Source of the DNA: Syntrophobacteraceae bacterium
GTDB lineage: Bacteria; Desulfobacterota; Syntrophobacteria; Syntrophobacterales; Syntrophobacteraceae
DNA length: 59,166 nucleotides
Assembly: GCA_018053185.1 (NCBI GenBank)
Contig: JAGPLX010000010.1
Location: 3,954 to 63,119 of the forward strand
Direction: 5' to 3'
The notes under the pieces are model-generated. The model ran no database searches, was not told where the DNA came from, and saw nothing but the letters and a program-made list of their open reading frames with translations. The stretch's first letter is position 1, and every line of letters begins with the position of its first letter. Both the position numbers and the translations under genes were made by a program. Positions 8,725 to 17,578 of this stretch are shown piece after piece.

Positions 8725-10089
8725 ATGGTTGCCACGAGGAAACCCTATTGTGTGTTGTCTCCCACCGCCATACTCGGCTACGGATTCCCCCCGGAATCCT
8801 TCCGGCGAGGGATGGAATCGCAGCCGGACCTCATCGCGGTGGATGCGGGGAGCACGGATCCCGGACCCTTCTACCTGGGGGCCGGGAAATCCTTCACTTC
8901 TCGAGGGGCGGTGAAAAGGGATTTGGAATTTCTGCTTCGAGGGGCTCTGGACCGGGAAATTCCCTGCATCATCGGGTCCGCGGGGGGAGCCGGTGCCAGG
9001 GAACATGTCCAGTGGACTTGGTCCATCCTCCGAGAGATTGCACACGAACAAGGTTTTTCCTTTCGTTTGGGAATCGTCTATGCGGACGTGATGCCCGAAA
9101 CCGTTCTGCAAGCCATGAAGGAAGGGCGGGTGACGCCCCTGGAACCGGCTCCCGAAGTCAGCGCCGACGAGGTTCGCAGGAGTGTGCGCATTGTGGCCCA
9201 AATGGGGGCCGAACCCGTGATGGAAGCCCTCCGCCTCGGCTGCCGGGTCGTTTTGTGCGGACGCTGTTATGATCCCATCCCTTTCGCCGCCCCCCCCATT
9301 GCCCAGGGCTACGATGCGGGTCTGGCCGTTCACATGGGAAAGATCCTGGAATGCGGAGCCATTGCCGCGACTCCCGGAAGCGGCAAGGACTGCGTCCTGG
9401 GGATCCTGGAGGAGGATTCCTTCGTTCTCGAGGCGCTCAATTCCCAAAGGCGCTTTACCCGGATGTCCGCCGCCGCCCACACCTTGTATGAAAAAAGTGA
9501 TCCGTACTCGTTGCCCGGCCCAGGAGGAACTCTGGACCTTCGACGTACGCGGTTTGAGGAGCTCGATGGAGGAAAAGTTCGGGTTTCGGGGTCCCGGTTT
9601 GTGCCGTCGCCCGTGTACACGGTGAAGCTCGAGGGAGCGAAACCGATAGGATTTCGCACCATCTGCGTAGCAGGAATCCGAGATCCCATCCTCATCGGTC
9701 GGCTTGACCGGGTTCTAGGGGAGATCCGGGATCAGGTTGCCCGGGAACTGGGGCCATCTGGAGTACTGCTCTTTCGGGTCTACGGCAGAAACGGAGTGAT
9801 GGGGGAACTCGAACCCTTGAGGGACCGTCTTCCCCATGAAGTGGGGCTGGTTATCGAAGCGGTGGCTCCGGACCAGGAGTCGGCGAACGGTCTGTGCGCC
9901 TATGCCCGAAGCAGCCTGCTCCATGAAGGGTACCCGGGTCGAATCTCGACGGCGGGAAACCTGGCTTTCCCGTACAGTCCCTCGGATACCCCCTGCGGGC
10001 CGGTCTTTGAATTCAGCCTGTACCATCTCATGACCCTAAGGAATCCTCTGGAGCTGTTTCCCGTCGAAATCGAGGAGATACGAGGATGA
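8725..10089 (+). CDS. AtuA-family protein (acyclic terpene utilisation AtuA-like, DUF1446)
   Basis: A 454-residue cytosolic protein. The ATG at 8725 has a strong GGAAGGAG site, whereas the open frame upstream overlaps the AttH gene. Family hallmarks include VDAGSTDPGPFYLG near the N-terminus, the IIGSAGGAGA loop, and VVLCGRCYDPIPFAA with a conserved Cys-Gly-Arg. AtuA proteins occur in terpene or branched-chain acid catabolism clusters and beside DUF4387 proteins, as here (ATGA overlap with the next gene). The catalytic role of the family is not established. No acyl-CoA carboxylase or dehydrogenase is nearby, so a terpene pathway cannot be claimed from this locus. Confidence 0.82.
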   Translation: MVATRKPYCVLSPTAILGYGFPPESFRRGMESQPDLIAVDAGSTDPGPFYLGAGKSFTSRGAVKRDLEFLLRGALDREIPCIIGSAGGAGAREHVQWTWSILREIAHEQGFSFRLGIVYADVMPETVLQAMKEGRVTPLEPAPEVSADEVRRSVRIVAQMGAEPVMEALRLGCRVVLCGRCYDPIPFAAPPIAQGYDAGLAVHMGKILECGAIAATPGSGKDCVLGILEEDSFVLEALNSQRRFTRMSAAAHTLYEKSDPYSLPGPGGTLDLRRTRFEELDGGKVRVSGSRFVPSPVYTVKLEGAKPIGFRTICVAGIRDPILIGRLDRVLGEIRDQVARELGPSGVLLFRVYGRNGVMGELEPLRDRLPHEVGLVIEAVAPDQESANGLCAYARSSLLHEGYPGRISTAGNLAFPYSPSDTPCGPVFEFSLYHLMTLRNPLELFPVEIEEIRG

Positions 10090-10415
10090 GAACTGTTCCT
10101 ATCACGAAGATAGCCGCAGTCCTTCGCAGCAAGAACGCCGGTCCCTACGAATGGACCTTTGACATCCTGTTTCGCGAAGAGGGCGATTACTTGTTCTTAA
10201 AAGAGCTCGATTTCTTCACGCGGGAGTTCCTTGCCGGGGTCTACGGTGTTCCTGCGGATCGGGTCCGGAAGGTGATCTACTTCGATCCCGCCTGGGCGGT
10301 GAAGTTTAACGTGGTGCGCCCCATCGTTTCCGGGGCCGTGGGGGACACGGATGTCTACGGCGCCCAGCAACACGCTCCACTGCTTGGGATCCAGGTTCCC
10401 GTGCGCGAGGGATGA
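10086..10415 (+). CDS. DUF4387 domain protein, partner of AtuA
   Basis: This 109-residue protein overlaps the AtuA stop by four bases (ATGA), so the two are translationally coupled. It matches DUF4387: ITKIAAVLRSKNAGP at the N-terminus, then DILF, and VVRPIVSGAVGDTDVYGAQQH toward the end. DUF4387 proteins are found next to or fused to AtuA proteins, and probably form one complex of unknown activity. No membrane segments or signal peptide are seen. The 160 bp after it, up to the convergent qmoC, holds no gene and no clear terminator. Confidence 0.8.
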   Translation: MRTVPITKIAAVLRSKNAGPYEWTFDILFREEGDYLFLKELDFFTREFLAGVYGVPADRVRKVIYFDPAWAVKFNVVRPIVSGAVGDTDVYGAQQHAPLLGIQVPVREG

Positions 10416-10576
10416 GGGCATGGAATGAAAGGTACTGGAGCTCAAAGTGCGTCACTTCGGTACAGACCGGAATTGAGATTTTTCAGGTCGGCAATCCCTT
10501 CGTAACTCCCAAGAGAAAATTCCCCGTCCCTGGACATGGCTCGGCAGGAGGGACACCCGTGTTCCAGAAGCAAGAC

Positions 10577-11755
10577 CTATCGGGGTGAAACCACGGCTGT
10601 CGCAGTTGCAGGTTCCCCAGCCAGGGCCCTTTCCTTGAGATAGGTTTCCTTTACCTTCAGCAGGTACAGAACAACGGGTCGGTAGGCCAGGTGTGCCCAC
10701 TTGGCGAAAGGAACCTCGAGAACCAGCATGGGGACTGCCACCATCATGTGCACGAGGTAGAGGAAGTAGGTGGTGGCCGGCCAGTCCAGGAGGCGGGTAA
10801 AGTGGACGAAGATGCCCGTAAGAGTTGTCAACTGCAGGAGAATCAGGAACATCCAATCCGTTGGATGGGAATTCTTGTACATAGGCTTGCTCTTTTTGAG
10901 CCGGCCAAGGATGGCATAGGTGGTGCCATACATCAGCGCGAAGGTTGCATAGTAACCCAGAAGGCGAAAGGGGTGCCAGAAAGAATATTCCGGCAGGTCC
11001 CGCTGGAATTTCAGGGTTTCCACCGTGAGACCGTTGAGGAGAACCACCACCATGAGGAAGATGGTGGCATAACCCGTCATGATCATGAGGTGGACGAACC
11101 ACTGCATCCGGTCGGTACACTGGCCGAATTTCTTCTGGGTAAGAAAGTGAATGAGAAGCTCTTTGGCCTCCCTGGCGTATATGCCCAGGGGAATTTTTGT
11201 CAGCAGGTCACCCATAACAAATCGCACGCACCGGAAGACGTTGGTGACGAGAAAAAAGGTGAGAATGGCCGCCATGATCAGATCCGCAATCTCCATCTTG
11301 TCCGAAGGCCAGACCGAATTGATGTGAGCGTGCTCCCAGTTGGGACTGCCCGTGTTGAAGAGAAGTAGGCCAATACCCACAAGAATCGCGACAACGATGA
11401 TGGCAAGGCTCTCGAATTTCTCCGAGGTATAGAATCTCCGGGCAAAGCCGGTCCAGTCATAAAGGGACGTGAGGTAACGTCTCATGACCATCATGGTCTC
11501 GCCCGGGTCCGCTCCGCGAGGACACCGGGAAGAACAGTCTCCGCAGTAGTAGCAGAGCCAGGGTTCCGGCGCATGGAGGATCTTGTCCTTCTGCCCCAGC
11601 TGGACGTAGCGCATGAAGCGCCGTGGGAAAGTATTTTCCTGGGTGGATAGAGGGCAGGTAGCCGTGCAATTCCCGCAGTGATAACACTTGCCGGCATCCT
11701 TGAGTCCGAATGCCTTCAATTCCTTCGTAAGGTTCGGATCGACCTTGTTGCTCAT
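10577..11755 (-). CDS. qmoC: Quinone-modifying oxidoreductase subunit QmoC
   Basis: The 392-residue membrane subunit of Qmo, which passes electrons between the menaquinone pool and APS reductase in dissimilatory sulfate reduction. The N-terminal half resembles HdrC, with two [4Fe-4S] motifs (Cys 24/27/30/34 and 68/71/74/78). The C-terminal half is a six-helix cytochrome-b-like domain with several membrane His residues expected to bind heme b, like HdrE/NarI. The ATG at 11755 is chosen because AGGAGG lies 8 nt upstream and the start matches the family. The open frame begins 16 codons earlier. It is the last gene of the qmo cluster, 245 bp after qmoB. Confidence 0.95.
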   Translation of the reverse strand: MSNKVDPNLTKELKAFGLKDAGKCYHCGNCTATCPLSTQENTFPRRFMRYVQLGQKDKILHAPEPWLCYYCGDCSSRCPRGADPGETMMVMRRYLTSLYDWTGFARRFYTSEKFESLAIIVVAILVGIGLLLFNTGSPNWEHAHINSVWPSDKMEIADLIMAAILTFFLVTNVFRCVRFVMGDLLTKIPLGIYAREAKELLIHFLTQKKFGQCTDRMQWFVHLMIMTGYATIFLMVVVLLNGLTVETLKFQRDLPEYSFWHPFRLLGYYATFALMYGTTYAILGRLKKSKPMYKNSHPTDWMFLILLQLTTLTGIFVHFTRLLDWPATTYFLYLVHMMVAVPMLVLEVPFAKWAHLAYRPVVLYLLKVKETYLKERALAGEPATATAVVSPR

Positions 11756-11947
11756 CCCTTTGCCTCCTGGTTTGATCGTAAGGGAAATGGTTGGAAACTT
11801 CATTCAGCGGCAGCAGCTTGCACAATCAGGAGCCAAAGGAGCCGGGAGGAAGCTTGAACGGCCCCTTCACTCCTGGTTTGCAGGCAATACGGCCAATTGC
11901 CGCCGGCGTTCGGCAGGTGATCGATCTGCCCGGCGGAAACCATGAAA

Positions 11948-11973
11948 TCCCTCTCCCCGACGGGGGAGAGGGA
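11948..11973 (-). other. Strong hairpin between qmoB and qmoC
   Basis: A perfect 11-bp stem (TCCCTCTCCCC/GGGGAGAGGGA) with a 4-nt loop sits in the 245-bp qmoB-qmoC gap. No T-run follows on the minus strand, so it is more likely an mRNA processing or stability element, or a leaky attenuator, than a terminator. The remainder of the gap shows no gene. Confidence 0.5.
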
Positions 11974-12000
11974 GAGTCGGAGTTTTCAGGAAAACCCGGA

Positions 12001-14214
12001 CTAATATCCCTTGTACGGGTTGGGTCCAACTTCAACGAGACGTTCGGCGAAAGCATCCAGGAGGGCGGGGAGCTTGTCGTAATCGGTAATGGAAACGGTC
12101 TCGAACCGAACGCGATCGGATTCCAGCACCAACCGGTCCAGAGTCTCTTTGACCTTGCTCAGCCTGATCTCGGCCAGTTCGCTCCCCTTCACGAAATGGC
12201 ACTGGTAGTTCTCCCCATGGCGGCAACCCAGGAGGAGAATGCCGTCGATCCCCTTGGAAAGGCTGTCGGCGATAAATACGAGATTCATGGAACCAAGGCA
12301 CCGCATGGGGATGACACGGACCCAGGCATTGTAGGTCATCCTGCGAAGTCCGACCATATCAAGGGCGGGATAGGCATCGTTTTCGCACGCCAGAACGAGG
12401 ATGCGGGGTTTTTCCTCGTCTTCCTCCGGGACTTCGATGGACTTGATCATGTCGCCGATCATGGCCACGGAGTAATTCTTGAACGAGACGATTCGCTCGG
12501 GACAGGCGCCCATGCACACGCCGCAACGACGGCATCTGGTGGGCTGCGGCAGGGGGTTGGCCTTCTCGTCCTCGTTGATGGCACCAAAGGGGCATTCTTC
12601 AGTGCAGCGTTTGCACTGGGTGCACCGCTGCATAAAGAATTCCGGGTACGACAGATCGCCGGACCTGGGGTGTACAGCCGCTCCGCGCATGGTGAGTTCC
12701 ACGCACTGGATGGCCTTCATGGCTGCTCCCGCAGCATCTTCCGCGGCGCTTGCCGTTCCCATGGGACGGCGCACGCAGCCGGCTGCATAGATGCCCGTCC
12801 GCCTGCTTTCGTAAGGGAAACAGATGAAGTGGGAATCCGGAAAGCCGTACTTGAGGCCGGGAAGCTCGGGTCCTTGACGGTAGTCCAGGTTGAGAATATC
12901 CGATACCAAAATAGCGTCCGCCGGAACCTGGCTTTCCTCCTCGCCCTCTTTCTTGGCCACCGCCTTGAAATCTTCGCCGAAGGCAGTGACGGGAACCATC
13001 CCGGTGGCAAGAACCACCATGTCCAGGTTTTCCAGGAGGATCTTTTCCCCCAGGAGCTCATCGTGAGCTTCCACCGAAAGCTGAGTGCCGGAGACCCGCA
13101 CTTCGGGCGACTGGCTGCGGATGAAAACGACCCCTTCCTGCTGGGCCTTGCGGTAAAAATCCTCGGCTTGTCCTGGGGTCCGCATTTCCTGGAACACCAC
13201 GTACACGTTGGAGTCGGGGTCCTGGTTCTTGATTTGCACGGCCTGCTTTAGAGCCGTGAGACAGCAGATGCTGGAACAATAGGGCAGATGTTCGGGGTCT
13301 CGCTGGCCGGCGCACTGGAGAAAGGCCACGTTCCTTACAGGCCCGCCGTCGCTGGGTCTGGTTACCGTCCCGCCCTGTGCGAGCTCTTCGAACATGACGT
13401 TGGTGACCACGTTGGGAGAGGCGCCGAATCCCAGCTTCTTGTCGAGCTTTTCTGGATCGTAGGGTTTCCATCCCGCCGCAAGAACGATAGCTCCGATGCG
13501 ATGTTGGGCCGTAGTGCCGTTCTGCTGGACGGTAACCTCGTACACGCAGGGTCCGCCCGCCGCCTTCTGCACCTTGGCGCCCGTGTACACCGTGATATTC
13601 TTGTCATGGGATACGGTGCGAATGAGCTCTTCCAGGTCGTTGGATCGAACCTCTTTATAAGGACTGGTCACCTTGACTCGGACGTTCTTCTGGAACCCTC
13701 CCAGGCTGGGTTCTTTTTCCACCAGAACCACCGAATAACCCGCACGAGAGGCCTCGAGAGCGGCCGTCAGGCCGGCCAGGCCCCCGCCTACCACCAGGAT
13801 ATCCCGGGACATTTCCTGATCGGGCTTGTATGGTTGCGGGAGCTCGCACTTCTTTACCTTGGCCGCGCCCATGCGCACATAATCTTCCGCCATCATCTGG
13901 GTGTCTTCGTCCTGGGGTTTCTGAGTCCAGACGACCTGCTCGCGAAGATTCACCCGTTCCACGACACAGCCTTCAAAGTTGAAGACATCGTACATGACCC
14001 GGGGAGAACATGCGGCGATGACCAGGGTGTTGACCCCCTCCTGGGCGATATCCGCCTTGATGAGGTCGACTCCTTCCCGGCTGCACAGATAGGGGTGGTT
14101 CCTGCACAGAGGGATCTTGCATTCCTTGGTCGTCACCTTGCTGATGGCTTCTATGTCCAGGGCATCCCCGATGCCGCATCCGGTACAAATATAGACTGCA
14201 ATCTTCTGCTCCAT
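12001..14214 (-). CDS. qmoB: Quinone-modifying oxidoreductase subunit QmoB
   Basis: A 737-residue soluble HdrA-like flavoprotein of the Qmo complex. An N-terminal HdrA-type region (YICTGCGIGDAL) is followed by an FAD-binding GGGLAG at 143-148. Two ferredoxin-type [4Fe-4S] motifs follow (Cys 531/534/537/541 and 561/564/567/571). A C-terminal MvhD-like domain (about 603-737) has Cys 610, 639, 664 and 672, expected to hold a [2Fe-2S] cluster. This domain order is specific for QmoB. The gene begins 5 bp after the qmoA stop and ends with TAG, without coding-like sequence beyond it. Confidence 0.95.
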   Translation of the reverse strand: MEQKIAVYICTGCGIGDALDIEAISKVTTKECKIPLCRNHPYLCSREGVDLIKADIAQEGVNTLVIAACSPRVMYDVFNFEGCVVERVNLREQVVWTQKPQDEDTQMMAEDYVRMGAAKVKKCELPQPYKPDQEMSRDILVVGGGLAGLTAALEASRAGYSVVLVEKEPSLGGFQKNVRVKVTSPYKEVRSNDLEELIRTVSHDKNITVYTGAKVQKAAGGPCVYEVTVQQNGTTAQHRIGAIVLAAGWKPYDPEKLDKKLGFGASPNVVTNVMFEELAQGGTVTRPSDGGPVRNVAFLQCAGQRDPEHLPYCSSICCLTALKQAVQIKNQDPDSNVYVVFQEMRTPGQAEDFYRKAQQEGVVFIRSQSPEVRVSGTQLSVEAHDELLGEKILLENLDMVVLATGMVPVTAFGEDFKAVAKKEGEEESQVPADAILVSDILNLDYRQGPELPGLKYGFPDSHFICFPYESRRTGIYAAGCVRRPMGTASAAEDAAGAAMKAIQCVELTMRGAAVHPRSGDLSYPEFFMQRCTQCKRCTEECPFGAINEDEKANPLPQPTRCRRCGVCMGACPERIVSFKNYSVAMIGDMIKSIEVPEEDEEKPRILVLACENDAYPALDMVGLRRMTYNAWVRVIPMRCLGSMNLVFIADSLSKGIDGILLLGCRHGENYQCHFVKGSELAEIRLSKVKETLDRLVLESDRVRFETVSITDYDKLPALLDAFAERLVEVGPNPYKGY

Positions 14215-14219
14215 AGAGT

Positions 14220-15482
14220 TTACCTCCTCGCAATGGATTGAATGGCTTTGAGAGACGCGGCCGTGCCGTCCTGGACCGAATCGGAAACGCCGGCGGGCGT
14301 CCTGGTGCAGCCGGCACCGTAGATGCCTCGACCCGCTTCGATGGAGGCCAGAAATCCGTAATCGTCGTAGGAGACCGCTCCGGGCACCGGAGATTCGGAA
14401 GTATTGGGCTGCATTCCCGTGGCGAGAACCACCATGTCCACGGTGATTTCATGGAGTGATCCACTGGTGGTTTCTTCCACCCGCAGGGTGAGGTTCCTGG
14501 AGGCGGGATCCTCTTCAATCTTGGCCACCTTTCCCTTGAAGAATTGTACATTGGGATCTTCCTTGACCATCCGGTAGAAATCCTCGAGACGGTCCGTGGC
14601 CCGAATATCGATGTAGAAAATGTACATCTTGGTGTCGGGGTGCTGCTCCCGGACGTAGGTGGTTTGTTTCATGGAAGCCAGGCAGCAGATGGTCGAGCAG
14701 AAGGGCAGGTGGTTTTCATCCCGTGAACCGGCGCATTGGATAAAAGCGATGGTTTCCGGGACCTTGCCGTCGGAAGGCCGGACGATTTTGCCCTGGGTGG
14801 GTCCATTGTAGGAGGCAAGGCGCTCCATCATGACGTTGGTGATCACGTTGGCGTATGTGCCGGAGCCGTAAGTATCGAGCTTGGTCGGGTCATAGGGTTT
14901 CCAGCCTGTGGCCCAGACGATGGAACCCACCTTGAGGTCCAGGACCTTGGGTTGCATGTCGAGTTCAATGGCGCCGTACGGGCAGGCCTCCTTGACCTTT
15001 TGGGCCTCGGAGCTTTTCACCAGGGAGGGATCGAGAACATAGCGGAGGGGGAAGGCCATGTCGTGAGGAAGGTAGGCGGCCTTGATCTTGTCCATGCCGT
15101 AGTTGAATGGATTGTCGATCTCAAGGGTGCAGGCCCGGGCGCACAGATCGCAGGCGGTGCACTTTTCGTTCACGTAGCGCGGATTCATGCGAATGGAAAC
15201 ATCGAAATTGCCCTCGGTTCCCGAAATTTTTTGCACTTCCGCCAGGGTAATGACACGTATTTTGGGATTGTTCTTGATTCGACGAAAGTTGATCTCGAGG
15301 CCGCAATAGGGAGGGCAAAGCTTGGGGAAGTACTGATGAAGCTGAGCCACGCGACCTCCGAGGTACGGGTTCTTTTCGACGAGGTAGACTTCGTGGCCTG
15401 CTTCTGCTGCTTCGATGGCGGCGGTGAGTCCGCTCATGCCGCCTCCGACCACCAGAATGCTCTGTGTTACTGTGTTCGACAT
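14220..15482 (-). CDS. qmoA: Quinone-modifying oxidoreductase subunit QmoA
   Basis: A 420-residue HdrA-like FAD protein, the first gene of qmoABC. The dinucleotide fold GGGMSGLTAAIEA is near residue 12. A CPPYCGLE motif and a Cys-rich KCTACDLCARAC segment follow, with PFCSTICC in the middle, as in other QmoA proteins. An AGGAGGAGG site lies directly before two in-frame ATGs. The second (15482) has better spacing and is used here, while the first (15488) would add two residues. In many sulfate reducers sat and aprBA sit just upstream, but here the upstream neighbour is an unrelated divergent gene. Confidence 0.95.
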   Translation of the reverse strand: MSNTVTQSILVVGGGMSGLTAAIEAAEAGHEVYLVEKNPYLGGRVAQLHQYFPKLCPPYCGLEINFRRIKNNPKIRVITLAEVQKISGTEGNFDVSIRMNPRYVNEKCTACDLCARACTLEIDNPFNYGMDKIKAAYLPHDMAFPLRYVLDPSLVKSSEAQKVKEACPYGAIELDMQPKVLDLKVGSIVWATGWKPYDPTKLDTYGSGTYANVITNVMMERLASYNGPTQGKIVRPSDGKVPETIAFIQCAGSRDENHLPFCSTICCLASMKQTTYVREQHPDTKMYIFYIDIRATDRLEDFYRMVKEDPNVQFFKGKVAKIEEDPASRNLTLRVEETTSGSLHEITVDMVVLATGMQPNTSESPVPGAVSYDDYGFLASIEAGRGIYGAGCTRTPAGVSDSVQDGTAASLKAIQSIARR

Positions 15483-15611
15483 GCTCATCCTCCTCCTAGG
15501 CTGTATAGAAAATATCGGGAACCCGCCGGCGTTTGGGCGCTATCTCCGCAACCAGGTCTTGTGTTGATTCGCACGAGCGCAAGGCTGCCTTCCCGCGATC
15601 GAATATGTGCA

Positions 15612-15640
15612 TGTATACACAAACTCCCTATTCCTTGCAA
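15612..15640 (-). promoter_or_regulatory. Candidate sigma-70 promoter of qmoABC
   Basis: On the minus strand TTGCAA (15640-15635) and TATACA (15617-15612) are separated by 17 nt, about 130 bp before the qmoA start. Each box matches four of six consensus bases. The surrounding 374-bp gap (15483-15856) is AT-richer than its flanks and carries no other gene. Confidence 0.5.
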
Positions 15641-15856
15641 CAAAAAGATCAAGGGAAGGACTCTTCTTCGTCGCATGCCGCTTCTAATGGATTTTCTAGG
15701 CATCGTCAAGGTTTGTGGAGTGAAATTGTGAAAAAAAGGTCACAGCCACCTTCCAGACCCTTGAAAAAGATGGGCGATTCCCTTATTTTCGAAGATCGAT
15801 AAGCCGATATTATCTCGCAGAACCCATCCCATAGACCCAAAGATTGGAGCAGCCGC

Positions 15857-16057
15857 ATGGAAGAAAAACAAGATCTGAAATGTCAGTGCTTCGCATACGG
15901 GGTGAAGCTGGCCCTGTCCCTTGCCTTTCTCTTTCCCGTATATTTTCTCCTGTATGTGACCTTCCCTGGATCCCTGGCGGCACTGTATCTCATTTCCGCG
16001 GTGCTTTTTGCCCTTTTTGCTCCCTGGGATTCCCTGAGGCAAAAATTTCTTTCCTGA
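15857..16057 (+). CDS. Small membrane protein, two predicted helices
   Basis: A 66-residue protein with a charged, Cys-containing N-terminus (MEEKQDLKCQC) and two hydrophobic stretches (about residues 15-34 and 38-53), ending in a basic tail. GGAG lies 9 nt before the ATG, and a strong terminator follows 60 bp downstream, so it is a monocistronic unit divergent from qmoABC. I do not recognise the family. Proximity to qmo may be coincidental. Confidence 0.65.
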   Translation: MEEKQDLKCQCFAYGVKLALSLAFLFPVYFLLYVTFPGSLAALYLISAVLFALFAPWDSLRQKFLS

Positions 16058-16119
16058 TTGTCCTCCTCTTCCCAAATCCCGGCCCATCCACGATGGTTCC
16101 CTGCAACCCAGGAAAGTAC

Positions 16120-16145
16120 GCCGGCTCTATCGAGCCGGCTTTTTT
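16120..16145 (+). terminator. Rho-independent terminator
   Basis: GCCGGCTC and GAGCCGGC form an 8-bp stem with a TATC loop, followed by six T. It ends the transcript of the small membrane protein gene. Confidence 0.9.
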
Positions 16146-16301
16146 GTCGTGTCATGGCCGGGTTTCGCGAAACAACCGCAACCATGAGGAAACACCGTCT
16201 GTTTTCCTGTATCGAGCCTCGGGCGGCTCCCGCATCGGATTCCCCGTGCCGTGCCCGGGGTTCTATTGAGGGGCGATCCTGCTTTCCCTCCGGAATATGT
16301 C

Positions 16302-16523
16302 TCAGCAGCCCCGTGCCTCTTTACTCTTCGGGTCCGGTTCGAGGACCGTTCCAAGCCGCTGGATCGCTTCCCCGGGTTTTTTTTACGATCAAAACAGAGG
16401 ACTCCAAGGTTGTAGTGGGCGGCAGGGTTGTTGGGGCGGGATGTGAGGGCCGGTCGATAGTGGCGGTATGCTTCCTGGATCTTCCTCCGGCCGACAAGGG
16501 CGATTCCCAAGACGGTCGTAAGC
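16302..16523 (-). pseudogene. Decayed TPR tail of the upstream response regulator
   Basis: Directly beyond the TAG stop of the response regulator the same strand still encodes a recognisable TPR stretch, but in three frames. It reads AYDRLG in the original frame, then IALVGRRKIQEAYRHYRPAL and NNPAAHYNLGVLCFDRKK after one extra base near 16502. After a missing base in an A8 run (about 16379-16386) it reads GEAIQRLGTVLEPDPKSKEARG, ending in TGA. Restoring one base at each site gives a continuous TPR tail. Nonsense plus two frameshifts suggest decay, or assembly errors at homopolymers. Confidence 0.6.
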
Positions 16524-17438
16524 CTAGATTGAGTCGGGATTGTTTCGCAAGATCCGCATGTAGAGCTTCTCCGCCTCGTCGGGAAGGCCGTTTTCGAGGA
16601 AGGTTCGGGCCACGGAAAGAAGATAGATCTCCTTCTCCTCTGGAGTCGCGAGTCGCAGGACCTTCTGGAGCATGCTCAGGCCCCGGTCTATCTCACCCGA
16701 CAGCAACAGGAGCCTGCCGATGGTCACTTTGCGGTCCAGGTCCATGGGGCTGATCCCGTCCACCTTCTCCAGGGCTTCGACGGCCTTATCGAGGTTTCCC
16801 AACTTCTCGTGAAGGGCTGCATAATTCTTGTACGAGGACAGAAAAACATCGGAGTCCCTCATGACCCTCTCGAAGCAGGCGGATGCCGGTTCCATTTCAC
16901 CCAGCTCCATGAGGCATTCACCTTTGAGGTTCAGCCATTTCAATTTGAGGGAGGGAACGCTGCGTTCCAGCCGGTTGATCCGCTCCAATGCCGAACGGGC
17001 GTGCCCTTTTGCCTTCCGGCGCTCCAATTCCCGAAACAGGAGTTCCTCCGGGTCGTGAAGTTTTTCCAGGATTCCATCCACCCTGGCCTTGAGTTCCAGG
17101 TACGAAAACGGCTTGACCACATAATCGTAGGCGCCCCATTCGCTTGCGCCGGCGATCCATTCCGGGAGTGACTCCCCGGAGATCATGAGAATGGGCAGAC
17201 CCTTCAATTCGCTGTGGGCACGGCAACGCTTGAGGAGCTTGATTCCATCCATGCGGGGCATATTGACGTCCGAGATAGCCAGATCGTAGCGCCCATTGAC
17301 GAGTTTTGTCCAGGCATCCTGCCCATCCGATGCATCATCGATGATCTGGAAGTATTTCATCTGCTGAAGCATTTTCTTGAGGACCGCGCGCATGAGAGCA
17401 TGGTCCTCCACCACCAGCACGTGCAACGAAGCGGTCAC
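16524..17438 (-). CDS. Response regulator with C-terminal TPR repeats (truncated)
   Basis: The 304-residue product has a CheY-like receiver domain (1-125: acidic E11/D12, phospho-acceptor D57, conserved K109), then a helical linker and TPR-like repeats to the end. GTG 17438 is chosen because GGAGG lies 7 nt upstream and the receiver domain begins at once. There is no DNA-binding or enzymatic output domain, so it should act by protein contact. No sensor kinase is adjacent. The TAG at 16524-16526 cuts a TPR array that continues in decayed form downstream. The receiver domain itself is intact and may still function. Confidence 0.8.
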   Translation of the reverse strand: MTASLHVLVVEDHALMRAVLKKMLQQMKYFQIIDDASDGQDAWTKLVNGRYDLAISDVNMPRMDGIKLLKRCRAHSELKGLPILMISGESLPEWIAGASEWGAYDYVVKPFSYLELKARVDGILEKLHDPEELLFRELERRKAKGHARSALERINRLERSVPSLKLKWLNLKGECLMELGEMEPASACFERVMRDSDVFLSSYKNYAALHEKLGNLDKAVEALEKVDGISPMDLDRKVTIGRLLLLSGEIDRGLSMLQKVLRLATPEEKEIYLLSVARTFLENGLPDEAEKLYMRILRNNPDSI

Positions 17439-17578
17439 TTCTTTCCCTCCGCAGGGACAGGGGTGTGTCCAACCCAAGACAAGACAGAAAAAAACAGCTC
17501 TTTTCTATATTCGGCAATCTTCATGAGAACTTGAAAGGGAAGCTGTCAAATCAAGGAAGCTCCGAGAAAAAGAACCGG

